A DNA stretch of 64,000 nucleotides from Anaeramoeba flamelloides. Taxonomy: Eukaryota; Metamonada; Anaeramoebidae. A program made the position numbers and the translations under genes. Below are positions 14,142-24,678 of this stretch, in pieces (the stretch's first letter is position 1; every line of letters starts with the position of its first letter). Location of the stretch: positions 5,704,001 through 5,768,000 of the forward strand of contig JANTQA010000047.1 of assembly GCA_027625915.1 (NCBI GenBank), in the 5' to 3' direction. Under the pieces are notes generated by a model. That model worked only from the letters and a program-made list of their open reading frames with translations, did not search any database and had not been told where the DNA came from.

Positions 14142-14746
14142 ATATATTTCTCATTTACCATTTTATACATAAAAAGATGCAAGTTCTATTCTAGATTTTC
14201 AATGTTTTTTTTTTACAAAAACATTTTTGTGAAATTAACTGATTTATAAGTATCTTTTTATTTATCCAGCAACCCAAAGATAGAAGTGACTGTAAAAATT
14301 TGTCAATTGAAAGATTTCAATTTAAAAGTTGTCATTTAAAATAAAAGTTTCTAAAATTGAATGTCAAAATATTTGAAATTGATCCTTCGCCAAATTAAAA
14401 TTAAGTTTCTTGAATTAGATTTAGCTTAAGCGGGGTTTCTGAATTCTTTTTGAATATGATGGGACTTTTTTTTTTTTTTAATACAGATTTCTATATAAGG
14501 AAAAATATTTGATTTTCAAAATTTGTACAAAAAAATTGTTTTGAAAAGTAAAAATAATAGTCAAAAAAAAATTTGTGATTATTCAAAAAATATTTATTTA
14601 TAAATTTTATTATTATATTTTAATTTTTAAAGCGAATATTAATGATTAAAATTTTTATTATTTCAGGATAAATAAAAAGAACAATCATTAAATAATTTGA
14701 AAATTTCATCAATATTTATATTAAATATAATGTACAAATGAAAATA

Positions 14747-14760
14747 CCCCCCCCCCCCCC
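14747..14760 (+). repeat. Homopolymer C14 followed by T8
   Basis: Fourteen consecutive C followed directly by a T run. It is the only G/C homopolymer of this size in a window dominated by A/T runs. Confidence 0.95.
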
Positions 14761-15539
14761 TTTTTTTTAATTCTCATAATGAACCATTCTATTTAAATAT
14801 TCTCTAACAAACAAGAAATAAAATACAATTGTATATAAAGAATTATTTAAAAGATAACCTAAAATATAAAAGCTATAAATTTTAAATAGAATTAAATTAG
14901 AAGAGAAAAACAAAATAAAATCTTAAGAAGAAATAAATTATTTATTATTATTATTAAACCAAAAAGTTATAAATTTGTTTTACAATTTTTTTTTTTTTTT
15001 TTAAATGTTAATAGAGAATTTTTAAGATATTTAAAGTACATAAAATTGAAAAAAAAAAAATATTTAAACTTTTTTTTTGTAAATGATCAATCTATCAGAT
15101 TTTATGGACGAATGTAAACATTTTTAATTTGTAATAATATTTTTTTGTTTTTTTTTTTGCAAATAAAATGATTTAAATATTTTGCTTTATTAATTAAAAT
15201 TATCTTATTATTATAACGATTTCATTAAAGAAGTGAATACTAAATTTGACCTTTTTACCATTAATTTTTGTTTTGATTAGAAAAACTATATATATTTGTC
15301 ATCAGGATCATCAACTCAATTAAAATCTTTGTTAAGTTTCCGAGGTATTTTCAGAATAAAATAGAAAATCCAGTTAAAAAACACAATTAATTTTTTAACC
15401 GGATTATTTATTTTCTTTTGGAAATACCTAGTAAACTTTTCTACATTCGTTAATTTTGGGATAATTTTTAAAATCATATAAACTGTTTTTTTTTTTAATC
15501 TTAATTTTTAAAGATAATTTGAATTATTTGCCGATCCTG

Positions 15540-16020
15540 TTTTGTTTTTCTTTCTTTATTTAATTACGTAATCTGTTTCATTCTTTTGGAATTAAAAAAT
15601 TTCAATGATCATATGAGGTTAAATTTGAGTAAAGTTAAATATAAAAATCACATAAGATTAGCTGATAGTATCCAATGATTTGATTGATCAATAATTGTTG
15701 GTGAAATTTTAAACAAATATAGCAATAAATTTCTTTGTTCTAATAGTTCCAAAATTTTGGACACACCTGTTTTTATTTTTTCGTTTTTTTATTTTTTTTT
15801 TTATTTGGGTAAAAATGGTTACTTATAAAAACATTAATATTGGCTAACTTAAATGTGATTTAATTTTATAGTAAGTTTTGTAAAATATAAAAAAATTGGA
15901 GATTTTTTTTTTATTGTAATTTAAGGGAGGAGTTTAGAATTCCTCTTGTTTGCCCAAAAAATTGGAGATTTTTTTTTTTCCTATTTTTTATTTTGGGTTC
16001 CAAAATTTTTGGAATGCCTG
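15540..16020 (+). mobile_element. MITE family B, copy 2
   Basis: Same repeat as at 6490-6995. Shared strings are ATTGATCAATAATTGTTGGTG, CCAAAATTTTGGACACACC, TTACTTATAAAAACATTAAT and a right end with GTTCCAAAATTTTTGGAATG. The copy is interrupted near 15900-15960 by a short duplicated stretch (AAATTGGAGATTTTTTTTT occurs twice). Boundaries are approximate. A further right-end fragment is seen at 17460-17530. Confidence 0.5.
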
Positions 16021-16520
16021 TGTCTAAATATACACTCTTTGAATTAGGAGACATAAAATTTCGTCACTTCAAAATTCTCTCTACCAGACTAAGTGCCCAA
16101 CTCTTAGTTCTTAACAATAAATCCAAAAATATAATAAATTTAACATTAAAAAAATCTATGACATTACAATCTAATATTTCTTGACCAATATGACTCAACA
16201 CACCATTAGAAAAAAGGAGCTCAAATCCAAATAATACCCTAATCACGTACCCACATTCATATGAATTAAAATAATTCAAATTTTACATATTAATTATTTT
16301 TTACCTCTTCATTTTTTTTCCCTCTTCTCTCTCTTTTTATTTTTTTTTTAGACTCTATGATATTTTAGAAAAATAAATTGAGTTCAAAATTCTTCTAATG
16401 ACGGTGTCTATTTTAGATACTTTTTGAATTGGGAGACACAAATTTAGTCACTTCAAAATTCTCTCTACCAAACTAAGTACCCAACTCTTAATTCTTAACA
16501 ATAAACCCGAAAAGATAAAA
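16020..16520 (+). repeat. Direct repeat pair, about 115 bp units
   Basis: Two units, about 16020-16140 and 16406-16520. Both contain TTTTGAATT or CTTTGAATT, GGAGACA, TCACTTCAAAATTCTCTCTA and CCAACTCTTA-TTCTTAACAATAAA. The match is about 85-90%. The 265 bp between them is ordinary AT-rich DNA. Open frames on either strand here are by-products of the repeat. Confidence 0.75.
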
Positions 16521-16559
16521 AATTGAGATTTTTTATTTGTTTCCATTTTTCACCAGTCT

Positions 16560-16850
16560 GAATTTCCTTTTTATTAGGAAGAAGAGTTACAAAGGAAAAA
16601 GATCAAGTGGTTACTTCCTTATACTGAGATACGGAAACATGAAAGTATATGTAACTTGAAAAGACAAATAAAAAAGAAAAGCCTAAAAAATATCCAGGGT
16701 TAAAAAAAAACAAATAGATCAAAAAGAAAAAAGAGAAATTACAGCTCTTAAAACAACTAACACCCAAATTAGCTTTCATGATCAATTTTCAAATTAAATT
16801 AAATTAACCAAAAGTATCTTGGTTGTGATTTTGAGTGTTCTAAATCAAAC
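16560..16850 (+). repeat. Dispersed repeat C, copy 1
   Basis: Matches 23585-23865 in the same orientation. Shared strings are GAAGAAGAGTTACAAA, the pattern ACGAAAGTAT-GTAACTT, GATCAAAAAGAAAAAA and TCAAATTAAATCAAATTAACC (with small differences). Both copies lie downstream of a MITE family B copy, so the two may have been duplicated together. Unclassified. Confidence 0.6.
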
Positions 16851-17019
16851 CAATAGCATTGATTTTTATTTTTGATTTTTTAACACATGTTTATTATGGT
16901 TTCCTTTGTTTTTTTTTTTCTTCTTTTTTATTTTTTTCTTTTCAATTTTTTTGTTATTGTTTTTAAGGGACTAATCTCTATTAAATTTTTTTATGTAAAT
17001 TTAATAGATATTGAGAAAT

Positions 17020-17115
17020 TTATTTGCCAATTACTTAGATTTGAAAAACCTGTTTATTTTCAATATTAAACATATTTCTAGATAAGGAATCCTTATTTAG
17101 AAATTGGTCAAAAAA
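17020..17115 (+). repeat. Dispersed repeat D, copy 2
   Basis: Direct match to 1005-1107, described there. A short inverse fragment may occur near 24035-24060. Confidence 0.6.
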
Positions 17116-19337
17116 AAAATAATTGGTAAAAAGATTTTTTTTTTTTGGTTAAGGGAATAGTATCTATTATTTTTCAGCTTTTTTTTTTCTTTCTCCTTTT
17201 TTGATTTTTCAATCAATTTTTTATTTTTCTTATTTTTTTTTTCAATTTTTTGTTTTTTCAACCATAAAAATAATTTGATTTTTTCTTTTAGTCTTCTCTA
17301 TCTACTGTTTTAATTATTTAAAGAAAAGCTACCCTTTGATTTATAATATTGTCAAAGTTATAATGATGAAAAAGAACCACCGAATAAAGTTTAGTGGTTC
17401 TGACAAATATATGGTTCTATCTTTTGATATCACCTCTCTTACATTCAATTCAAATTATAAAAAAAAAATTGAGATTTTTTTTGCATATTTTTGGTTTTGG
17501 GGGTGCCCAATTTTTTGGAATGGGATTTAGATAAGTTGTGTTTTGTGAGATCATATTATAAATAATTAAATATAATATGAATAAAATACGTCCTATATTC
17601 GAGATTATTTCATACAATCTTTTAAAAAATAAATTGAAAATAACAAAGATTTAAATAACATAAATTTCAAAATAAAAAAATATTTTTTAGCAAAAATCTT
17701 GTAAGGCATTTCCAAAAAAGTGTTTCAGTTTTTTTTCTATTTCAAAAAATATTTTCATGAAAGTAGTTTTATTTGTGAATTACTAATAAAGAATTCTACC
17801 CCCGAACAAACGATACATTCGTTTTATTTGTAAATTGGTAACATAAAATTAAGGGGATATATGAATACTGATTGAATCAACTGTTATATTTATTTCAAAA
17901 TATGTTCATCAAAATATTTCCAAAAAATTTAAATAAAAACAAATCTTTTTTTGGAAAAAAAAAGTTTCAAATAAATTCAATAAAAAATTGAAAAATATGG
18001 GAAATGGATCTAAACCATTTTTTAAACACTAAAATATCCTGTTAAGTTTTTTTATCTTGAGAAAAATTTTCAAAATTAGAGATTTTAGGAAAAACAATTT
18101 TTACAATCCAAAAGAAAAAAATACCCAACAATTTTCAAAAACTAAAAATAAAAAGAAAATTTTGATCAGAAATTTTCATTTATTTTATTCAAGGTAATGT
18201 CTTATCAACTGGCAAATTGAATTTTTATGAAGAAATCAATTTACAGTAATAAATAACAATTTTGGATATTTAAATAGTTTACTTGGTAATTAATTTAATA
18301 AAGTATCTGTAAAGAAATTTACACTATTTATTTTGGAAATAGCTCAAGTCTAATGATAAATGAGGAAAATTTTCTACTTGGTTTTCATTTTTTTTTCTAT
18401 AAAATTTTGTAGAAAGAAATTGAAATGTTTGATTCCACCTTTTCTTTTTCTTTGACTCTTTCTTTTTCTAAAGTTATTTACTGGCATACTGTTGTTTGAA
18501 TTTTAAAACAAAAAAATTTTCACATTACACTATTCAAAATCGATATCTTAATATTTGTAGTGTTTTTACTAAATTTGAAAATTTTCCAAAAACTAAACTC
18601 ATTTTTAAACAAAAGGACACACCTCTCAAATCACCAATAACATTGAATTTGATTGTTAATAAGCTAAATTCTTATTGATGATTTTCATTTTAATTATTCA
18701 TTTTTTCATTTTTTGTTTTTTTATTTATAGGTATTGAACTGTTGGAATATGAAAAAAAAACAAGATAAGAAGAAACCAATTTGAAAATAATCTGCCAGTA
18801 AAAAAATGGAAACAGTTTAAGTTTGATTTCGAATGAGTTAGATGTAGGAATTAACAAAGACCATTATTGGATTGATGTCTGTAACAAAGAAAAAAGAAAA
18901 TAAAGTATAAAACAATTCCAACATAATACCCAGATGAATTGCAGCTTTATATTGAAAATGAGACTTTAAAGAACAAAATTTTTGACGTGTAAAGAGTTAT
19001 CAATAAAATGGAAAGAACTTTTTTCAATAATTCACCTTGTTCAATGGTTTTTATTGATTTTTTATAATTTTTTTTCTTTACAATTTACAAAAAAAGATTT
19101 CTCATTTCAAAAAAAAAGTACACATCAATTTTTAAAATATTTAATTTTAATTTTTATTGTTTTGTTTTAATGAGTTTTAAAGATTCAGTTAAGTCTTTTT
19201 TTTTTGTTTTAAAGAGTTTCTTAGATTTTAGAATGATACTTCAATTAATTTGACTCAATTATGAACAATTCTTGAAATTTTTTGTGCCCTTTTATTTGAA
19301 AAAGAGTTTATAAAACTTTTCTTGAACACCCCGACAA

Positions 19338-19555
19338 GGAAGAGGTTTCTTGTTAAAAAATTTATGGGTTCTAATAGCAAAAAATTCAATTTAATAAAAG
19401 AATAAAAATGTTTGGTGTCGAAACAGAAATTTAAAAATCGAAAATAATTTACCGAAATTAAAAAACAAAAACAACCCCAAACATTTTTATTCTAACATTA
19501 AATCGTTTTTTTTGATCTTAGAACCCCCATATTCGTTGAAAAGAAACCTCTCCCA
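19338..19555. repeat. Inverted repeat with ~83 bp arms
   Basis: The left arm (19338-19420) and the reverse complement of the right arm (19472-19555) align end to end at about 80%. Both run GAGGTTTCTT, then GGGTTCTAA, then AGAATAAAAATGTTTGG. The spacer is about 50 bp. Outward-reading translations of both arms contain the string KKPLP, so the arms could derive from a coding sequence. No gene could be built from them. Confidence 0.7.
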
Positions 19556-20652
19556 GCGGAGCGCATTCGTGTACATAGGAAAAGTTTTATTAGTTTTTGA
19601 GAAAATGACAAATATGGTAAAAAAACTTAAAATATTAAGACATCGAATTTTAAACATTTGTATCTCATTTTTAGGTACTTTTATAAATATTAAGTGTAAA
19701 ATTGAAATTTTGATCTTTTTCTATTTGTGTGACACATTTTATTATTTGTCTTATGATATTTTGAGGGAAGTTACAATTCCAAACGAAAAGAATATTGAAG
19801 AATTATTGGAATTAGAATGAAAAGAAATTTTATTAATTTATATTTCAAATACAAATATGATTTTTTCCTTATTTTTTGATAACTGGTATTGCATGTGCAA
19901 AAATGATTTCAATATTGTTCTTGTTTTTTTTTTGTTTAAATTATGATTTTTCATTAACTGTGATACTTTTTGGATGTGTGCAATAAAGCAGGAGAATTTT
20001 CAGTATATTTGATATTTTAAATAACAATAAATTCCATTTTAATCAACCATTGAAGATGTTTGAGTTGGTTTGAATTTTGGATCAAGTATTTTCGATATTC
20101 ATTTGATGTTACTACTTTCAAAGCACTTCCTTTGCTTTTTAAATGGAATAGAATGCCATTTAAATACCATCAAATATATTTTCAAGTTCCCTAACCCTAA
20201 AGTGTATACCCAAAAGTATCGTCATTAATGAAAAAATCACATTTTCAACAAAAAAACATTAAAAATTTTCAAAACATTTTTGAGTATGTGAAGTGTGTTA
20301 TCTCTCCACGAATAGATTAGATCTAGTAAATTTGCAATTATTACCATTCTTTTAAAAAGTGATAAAACTGTTCTTTTTCAAGCTCTCAAATTCAGGGAGA
20401 TCTTGGCTTTCTGTGTATTTTTGTCAAGATAACGATAATCACATAATTATCAATTTCCATTTAAAGATTTTTCAAAATTGCGAAGAACAAACAAAAGTGA
20501 ATCACAAAAGTTCGATTTTAAAAACGAGTAAAAACCTATCACGATTGTACAGGCACCATGATTTCATCCTTACCAAAAGAAATAAAAAAAAAAATAAGAA
20601 AAGATAAAAAAAGATTGAATAATTTCAAAGACAAAAAAAAACAAAAGCTTAC

Positions 20653-21329
20653 CAATAGGAAAAATCTGTATCAAATCTCAACAATATTTCTGCCGACAAA
20701 AATAATATTTTGTAAGTAAAACAATAAAAAATATAAATAAAAAAATGTTCTTTCAAAGGCAATTTGTAGCGATAAAAAGAAAAGGAAGCAACTAATAAGA
20801 TTGCCAAATAAAGAAGTGCGAATATAGAATCTGATACAAACCACAAAATACCAGAATACTTCATATTTGGCTCAACAAAAACAGAAAGATTATTGAAATG
20901 TAATGCCATTTGAGCAAGAAAAAAGATCGTGGAAACGAGAAAGGCGGTGATAAGAATTTTTTTTAAAGGGTTCCTTGACTGGTGCCTTCCAACAATCAGC
21001 AAAACAACAAGAGCAACCTCACAAAAAATTAAAACAGAGATTGTAAAGTAAATTATGGTATCCTTGAAATCGTTTTCCTTTGAAGATCCCCGAAAAGACA
21101 TCAGAATGGAGCTGACCATACAACAAACGAGCAAAAAAAAAAGTATGATGTGGTAAATCTTTAAAAACCTGTGTGTTTTTATGACATGCCTCAGCTTCCC
21201 TTTGAAGATTTGGTAGATTAAATAAATAGCAACAAGAAAGTTGATGGCGAATTCGTGAAGATGAAAGACTTGGACGTTTTTTGGTGAGTACAGAAAAATT
21301 GTCTTGCAAACTGTGAATTGGTAAACCAT
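20653..21329 (-). CDS. TPRA1-like multi-pass membrane protein, first exon
   Basis: Encodes about 225 residues ending in a phase-2 GTAAGC donor (20652-20647); an unspliced reading would stop two codons later. The start is the first Met after an in-frame TAA. Six hydrophobic segments are visible, at about residues 23-43, 60-78, 88-112, 126-146, 160-180 and 195-215. The order and local patterns match human TPRA1/GPR175 and plant THH1/TOM1/TOM3 proteins: S-x-x-x-L/I-K-K/R-x-L after helix 3-4, F/L-W-x-V-S in helix 5, P-L-K-E before helix 6, and L-L-x-F-D after it. The family has seven helices, so the last helix should lie in a downstream exon, which I could not place with confidence. A weak candidate beginning near 20570 uses a TAAG acceptor and reads only about 22 residues. 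Molecular function is unproven in this family. Confidence 0.72.
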
Positions 21330-21714
21330 AAAATCGAGGGTTAAAAAGGAAATAATTTGAAAAAGAACATAAAAAAATGTTTATTTTTGATTTTAAGGGG
21401 TTAATTAGTCATAATTATTGTTTTTTGCAAAAAGTCAAGAGAGTACCAATAATCTCTAAGAATGAATTAAATCTTGAGAGAAACAATACCATTATTCTAT
21501 TTTCAAGAAATGAATTTACAAATATAAAAAATTTCACTTTTTTTGATTTAATATGAAATAAAAAGATCTAATATTAATTATAACTTTAATGAAAAACAAT
21601 TCAATAAAATAGTATCCTTTTTACAGTTAGTTTTTTTATAAATTTCAGAAATAAACAGAAAATTTTTTTAATATTTTGGTAAAAATTCAAAAATTTAAAA
21701 AAATCCTAAGGTTG

Positions 21715-22135
21715 GCTTTTCTTGGGTTTTGTGTTTATTTAAAAAATCAATAGATTTTCGTTAGGTTTTTTTGAGTTTTCTATTTATTTGTGGTTCCAGG
21801 TTTTTTTGAGTTTTCTATTCCTAAGGAAAATCTATTGATTTTCATTAGGTTTTGTTGAGTTTTCTATTTATCTCGAAAATATATGATTTTCGTTAGGTTT
21901 TTTTTTACTTTTTATAATAAACCAAAAATTTTATAAAATTTTCGGTTTATTTCAAAAAGTAAAAAAAAAACAGAACACTTCACAAATAAAATAGAGAACC
22001 TCAAAAAAAACCTAGAATACTTCACAAATAAACTATAAAACCTTAAAAAAACTACCCTTAGCTTTTCAAAATTTCCTAAGAATATACAAAAATCGTAGAT
22101 TTTATTCAATTCTTTTAAATTCTGGAAAAGCTAAG
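21715..22135. repeat. Palindrome built from tandem repeats
   Basis: The left side carries three to four units with the core AGGTTTTTTTGAGTTTTCTA, spaced about 30-65 bp. The right side carries at least two inverted, more diverged units (AGAGAACCTCAAAAAAAACCT and related). The axis is near 21935, in the self-complementary stretch AAAATTTTATAAAATTTT flanked by AAACC and GGTTT. The outer ends also pair (GGCTTTTC with GAAAAGCTAA). No coding potential. Confidence 0.7.
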
Positions 22136-22999
22136 CACTTGAACACACTCTATGGCACATTTTCAACACAAAAATGATGAAGCACTTTTATCTTATTTAT
22201 AATCTAGGCAAGATTATATAATGAAATAAAAAAATATCCCCTTAAAAAAATAAAAAGAAAAAATTATTTTGAAACAAAGACATGAAAAATAGAAAGAAAA
22301 GCAAAAAATTAATGAAGAGTTAAATTTGTTTTAAAAAAAAAATAATTTCAAATAGTTTATAAAACTTTTAATTTGGAGATTTATTGTATATAAATTCAAA
22401 TTCAATTTTTTTTTTAAAATATCTAAATGGAATTTTTCACATTTTTCATCATGTTATTAGTAGATGGACAATTTCAATAATATTCGATTAAATTAAATAA
22501 TTTTTTTTTTTGAAAATAAAGTATAAAATTATAGAAAAAAATCCATAGTTAAAATACCAATGATAAAAAAAAACAATTAATTTTAATTTATCTAATAAAA
22601 CTGAGATTTATTTCTTAAAATATTTTACTAAAAGAATTTTTGTTCAATTTATTTTTTGATAGTTTTTCTTTTATATTTGGGAAAAAAAATATCAACATTT
22701 TATTGAAAGAAATCATTTGAATACAAAATCCATCATAATATTTCCAATTTTAAACTAATACTTTATTATATTTTGACTAAATGAACTTTTTTTTTTTTAT
22801 TTTTTTTTTTTTCAATTTTCATCTTTACAACATTTTCAACTGTAATATATTGTATTTTTGATTAATTGAAATCATTTGAAATTTTTTTATTTTTCCTTTT
22901 TTATCTTTTTATTTTATCTTAACGAATAAAAGATGATGGCAATAAAACCTGTAAATTATTCATAAAAAATATATTAAACTGATTGAAAAGAAAAATGAA

Positions 23000-23538
23000 T
23001 ATAAACCCCATTCCAAAAATTTGGACATACCCAAAATCAAAAATATGCAAGATAAAACTCGATTTATTATATTTTTCCAAACCTAATATAAAACAACATG
23101 TAATTTAACTGGGTATTAATGTTTTTATAAGTTTTCATTCTCATCCAAATAAAAGAAAAAAATATAAAACTAAAAAAATAAAAACAGGTGTGTTCAAAAT
23201 AATGAAACCAGCTGAACAAAAAATGTATTAGTAAATTTGTTGAAATTTCACCAACAATTGTTGATAGATCAAATGATAAGATCGCATCAAAAAATTGTAT
23301 GTGATTTTCCAATTTAACAAACTTAACACTAAACTTTTATCAACTATATCAAAAAAATTTTCAAGATCTAAGGAAAGAGATTTCGTAACTTGAAAAAAGG
23401 AAATGAAAACAAAACAGAAAAGCCAAAAAATGAAATGGTTTGAAAAATAAAAATTCTTACCAAATTGAATTTAAAGTGGAGTATTGTTGTTCTTTCGCCC
23501 GTTTTAACTATGTCCAAATTTTTGGAATTTAGTTTATA
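23000..23538 (-). mobile_element. MITE family B, copy 3 (both ends intact)
   Basis: A 539 bp element with 30 bp terminal inverted repeats at 23000-23029 and 23509-23538, matching at 27 of 30 positions. The inner 18 bases of each end, ATTCCAAAAATTTGGACA, are identical. The internal sequence matches the copies at 6490 and 15540 in reverse orientation. TA-rich ends and small size fit a non-autonomous Tc1/mariner-type element; no transposase is present in the window. Confidence 0.75.
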
Positions 23539-23584
23539 ATACCCTTAACGACTTTTTAAAAAAAAACTTATTTGATCTCCCCCA

Positions 23585-23865
23585 GCTATATCTTCTTTAT
23601 TTTGTGAAGAAGAGTTACAAAATGAAAAAAAAAAACAATAGGCAACTTTCTAATACTCAAACATTAAAATACGAAAGTATGAGTAACTTATTATAAAACT
23701 AAAAAGCAAAGTCAAAAAATGTACAAAGGTTTAAAGCAAACCTGATCAAAAAGAAAAAAAAAATTACAACACTAAAAAACAACGAGTCAAATAAATATTA
23801 ATGATCCATTATCAAATTAAATCAAATTAACCAAAAAATATCCTGACTGTAATTTTGTTTTTTTT
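23585..23865 (+). repeat. Dispersed repeat C, copy 2
   Basis: Direct match to 16560-16850, described there. It is followed at once by a run of 37 T (23884-23920). Confidence 0.6.
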
Positions 23866-23882
23866 TAATTTAAGATAGCCAT

Positions 23883-23883
<1 letters not shown>

Positions 23884-23920
<37 letters not shown>
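23884..23920 (+). repeat. Poly-T run of 37
   Basis: Uninterrupted T37, the longest homopolymer I noticed. Other runs above 20 occur at about 24571-24592, 26500-26524 (A) and 47188-47213. Lengths may be unreliable in an assembly. Confidence 0.9.
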
Positions 23921-23922
<2 letters not shown>

Positions 23923-24678
23923 AATTTCTTCTTATAAACTCTTTTTCAATTTCTTATTTTTTCTTTTTTTCTTTCCAATTTTTTTGTTTTTGATTTTTAA
24001 ACATGATGTTATTTTGGGGGTAGTCTTTCTAATGAATAAGGTTTGCAATTTCTAAATAAATAACAGTAATTAATCTAATGAATTCATTACAAATCAAGGC
24101 TTTTTGAAATTAATTTCGTTAATGTATAATCATCAAATAGATGATTTTACACTTAAATTACCTTTGAGGAAATTTAACAAAAACGATATTTAGAGTGTAA
24201 TTTACACTTCTTCAATTAATATAAAAAAAAAAAACTTATCACATTTTTATTTATTTTTTTTTGGCAGAATTTAATTTTTTAAATTTCATCAGAAAAAAAT
24301 TCTTAATCTTTATCAATTTTTTCAGATCAGTCGATTAAGTCAACTTTAAATAGATAGAATTGAATAATTAAAACCATTTTTGGTTAACAACTCAATTGTA
24401 AAAAAAATCTGATGATGACAAAATATTATTTTTAAGTTTCTTAACAAAAAAAAAATTCGGAAATATAATTTTTATAAGTTCAAGATAAAAGAAAAATAAG
24501 TTGATTAATATGCTTTTATTTAAGTTGTAAATCTGGACATATTTCTTTTTAAAATTGATTTTAATAAATTTTTTTTTTTTTTTTTTTTTTTTCTAATTTG
24601 ATCAGTTGAAATATCTCACAGCTAAGCCCATCAAGAGATATATTTTAAACGATGATTTTTTTTTTTTGAAATAAAAAA

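Larger units (their letters stand above)
12220..20652. other. Long non-coding region with repeats
   Basis: Apart from the repeats listed separately, I see only AT-rich DNA. Short open frames (for example 18496-18678 and 19512-19820) have no recognisable domain or convincing splice context. A few coding-like strings near 18740-18960 and 19520-19590 are interrupted. The first 400 bp after the GYF gene would hold its 3' UTR. Confidence 0.5.
21330..24678. other. Non-coding region with repeats
   Basis: Holds the palindromic tandem repeat at 21715-22135, a MITE at 23000-23538, dispersed repeat C at 23585-23865 and very long T runs. A small inverted repeat (ATATCTC / GAGATAT, about 24612-24640) lies just past the stop of RCC1-BTB gene 1 and could be part of its 3' end. 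No other gene is supported. Confidence 0.5.

Noticed and set aside
19512-19820. 102-codon plus-strand frame.
   Set aside because: TTG start, overlaps an inverted-repeat arm, no domain. The end (VTIPNEKNIEELLELE) looks coding-like, so an exon cannot be fully excluded.
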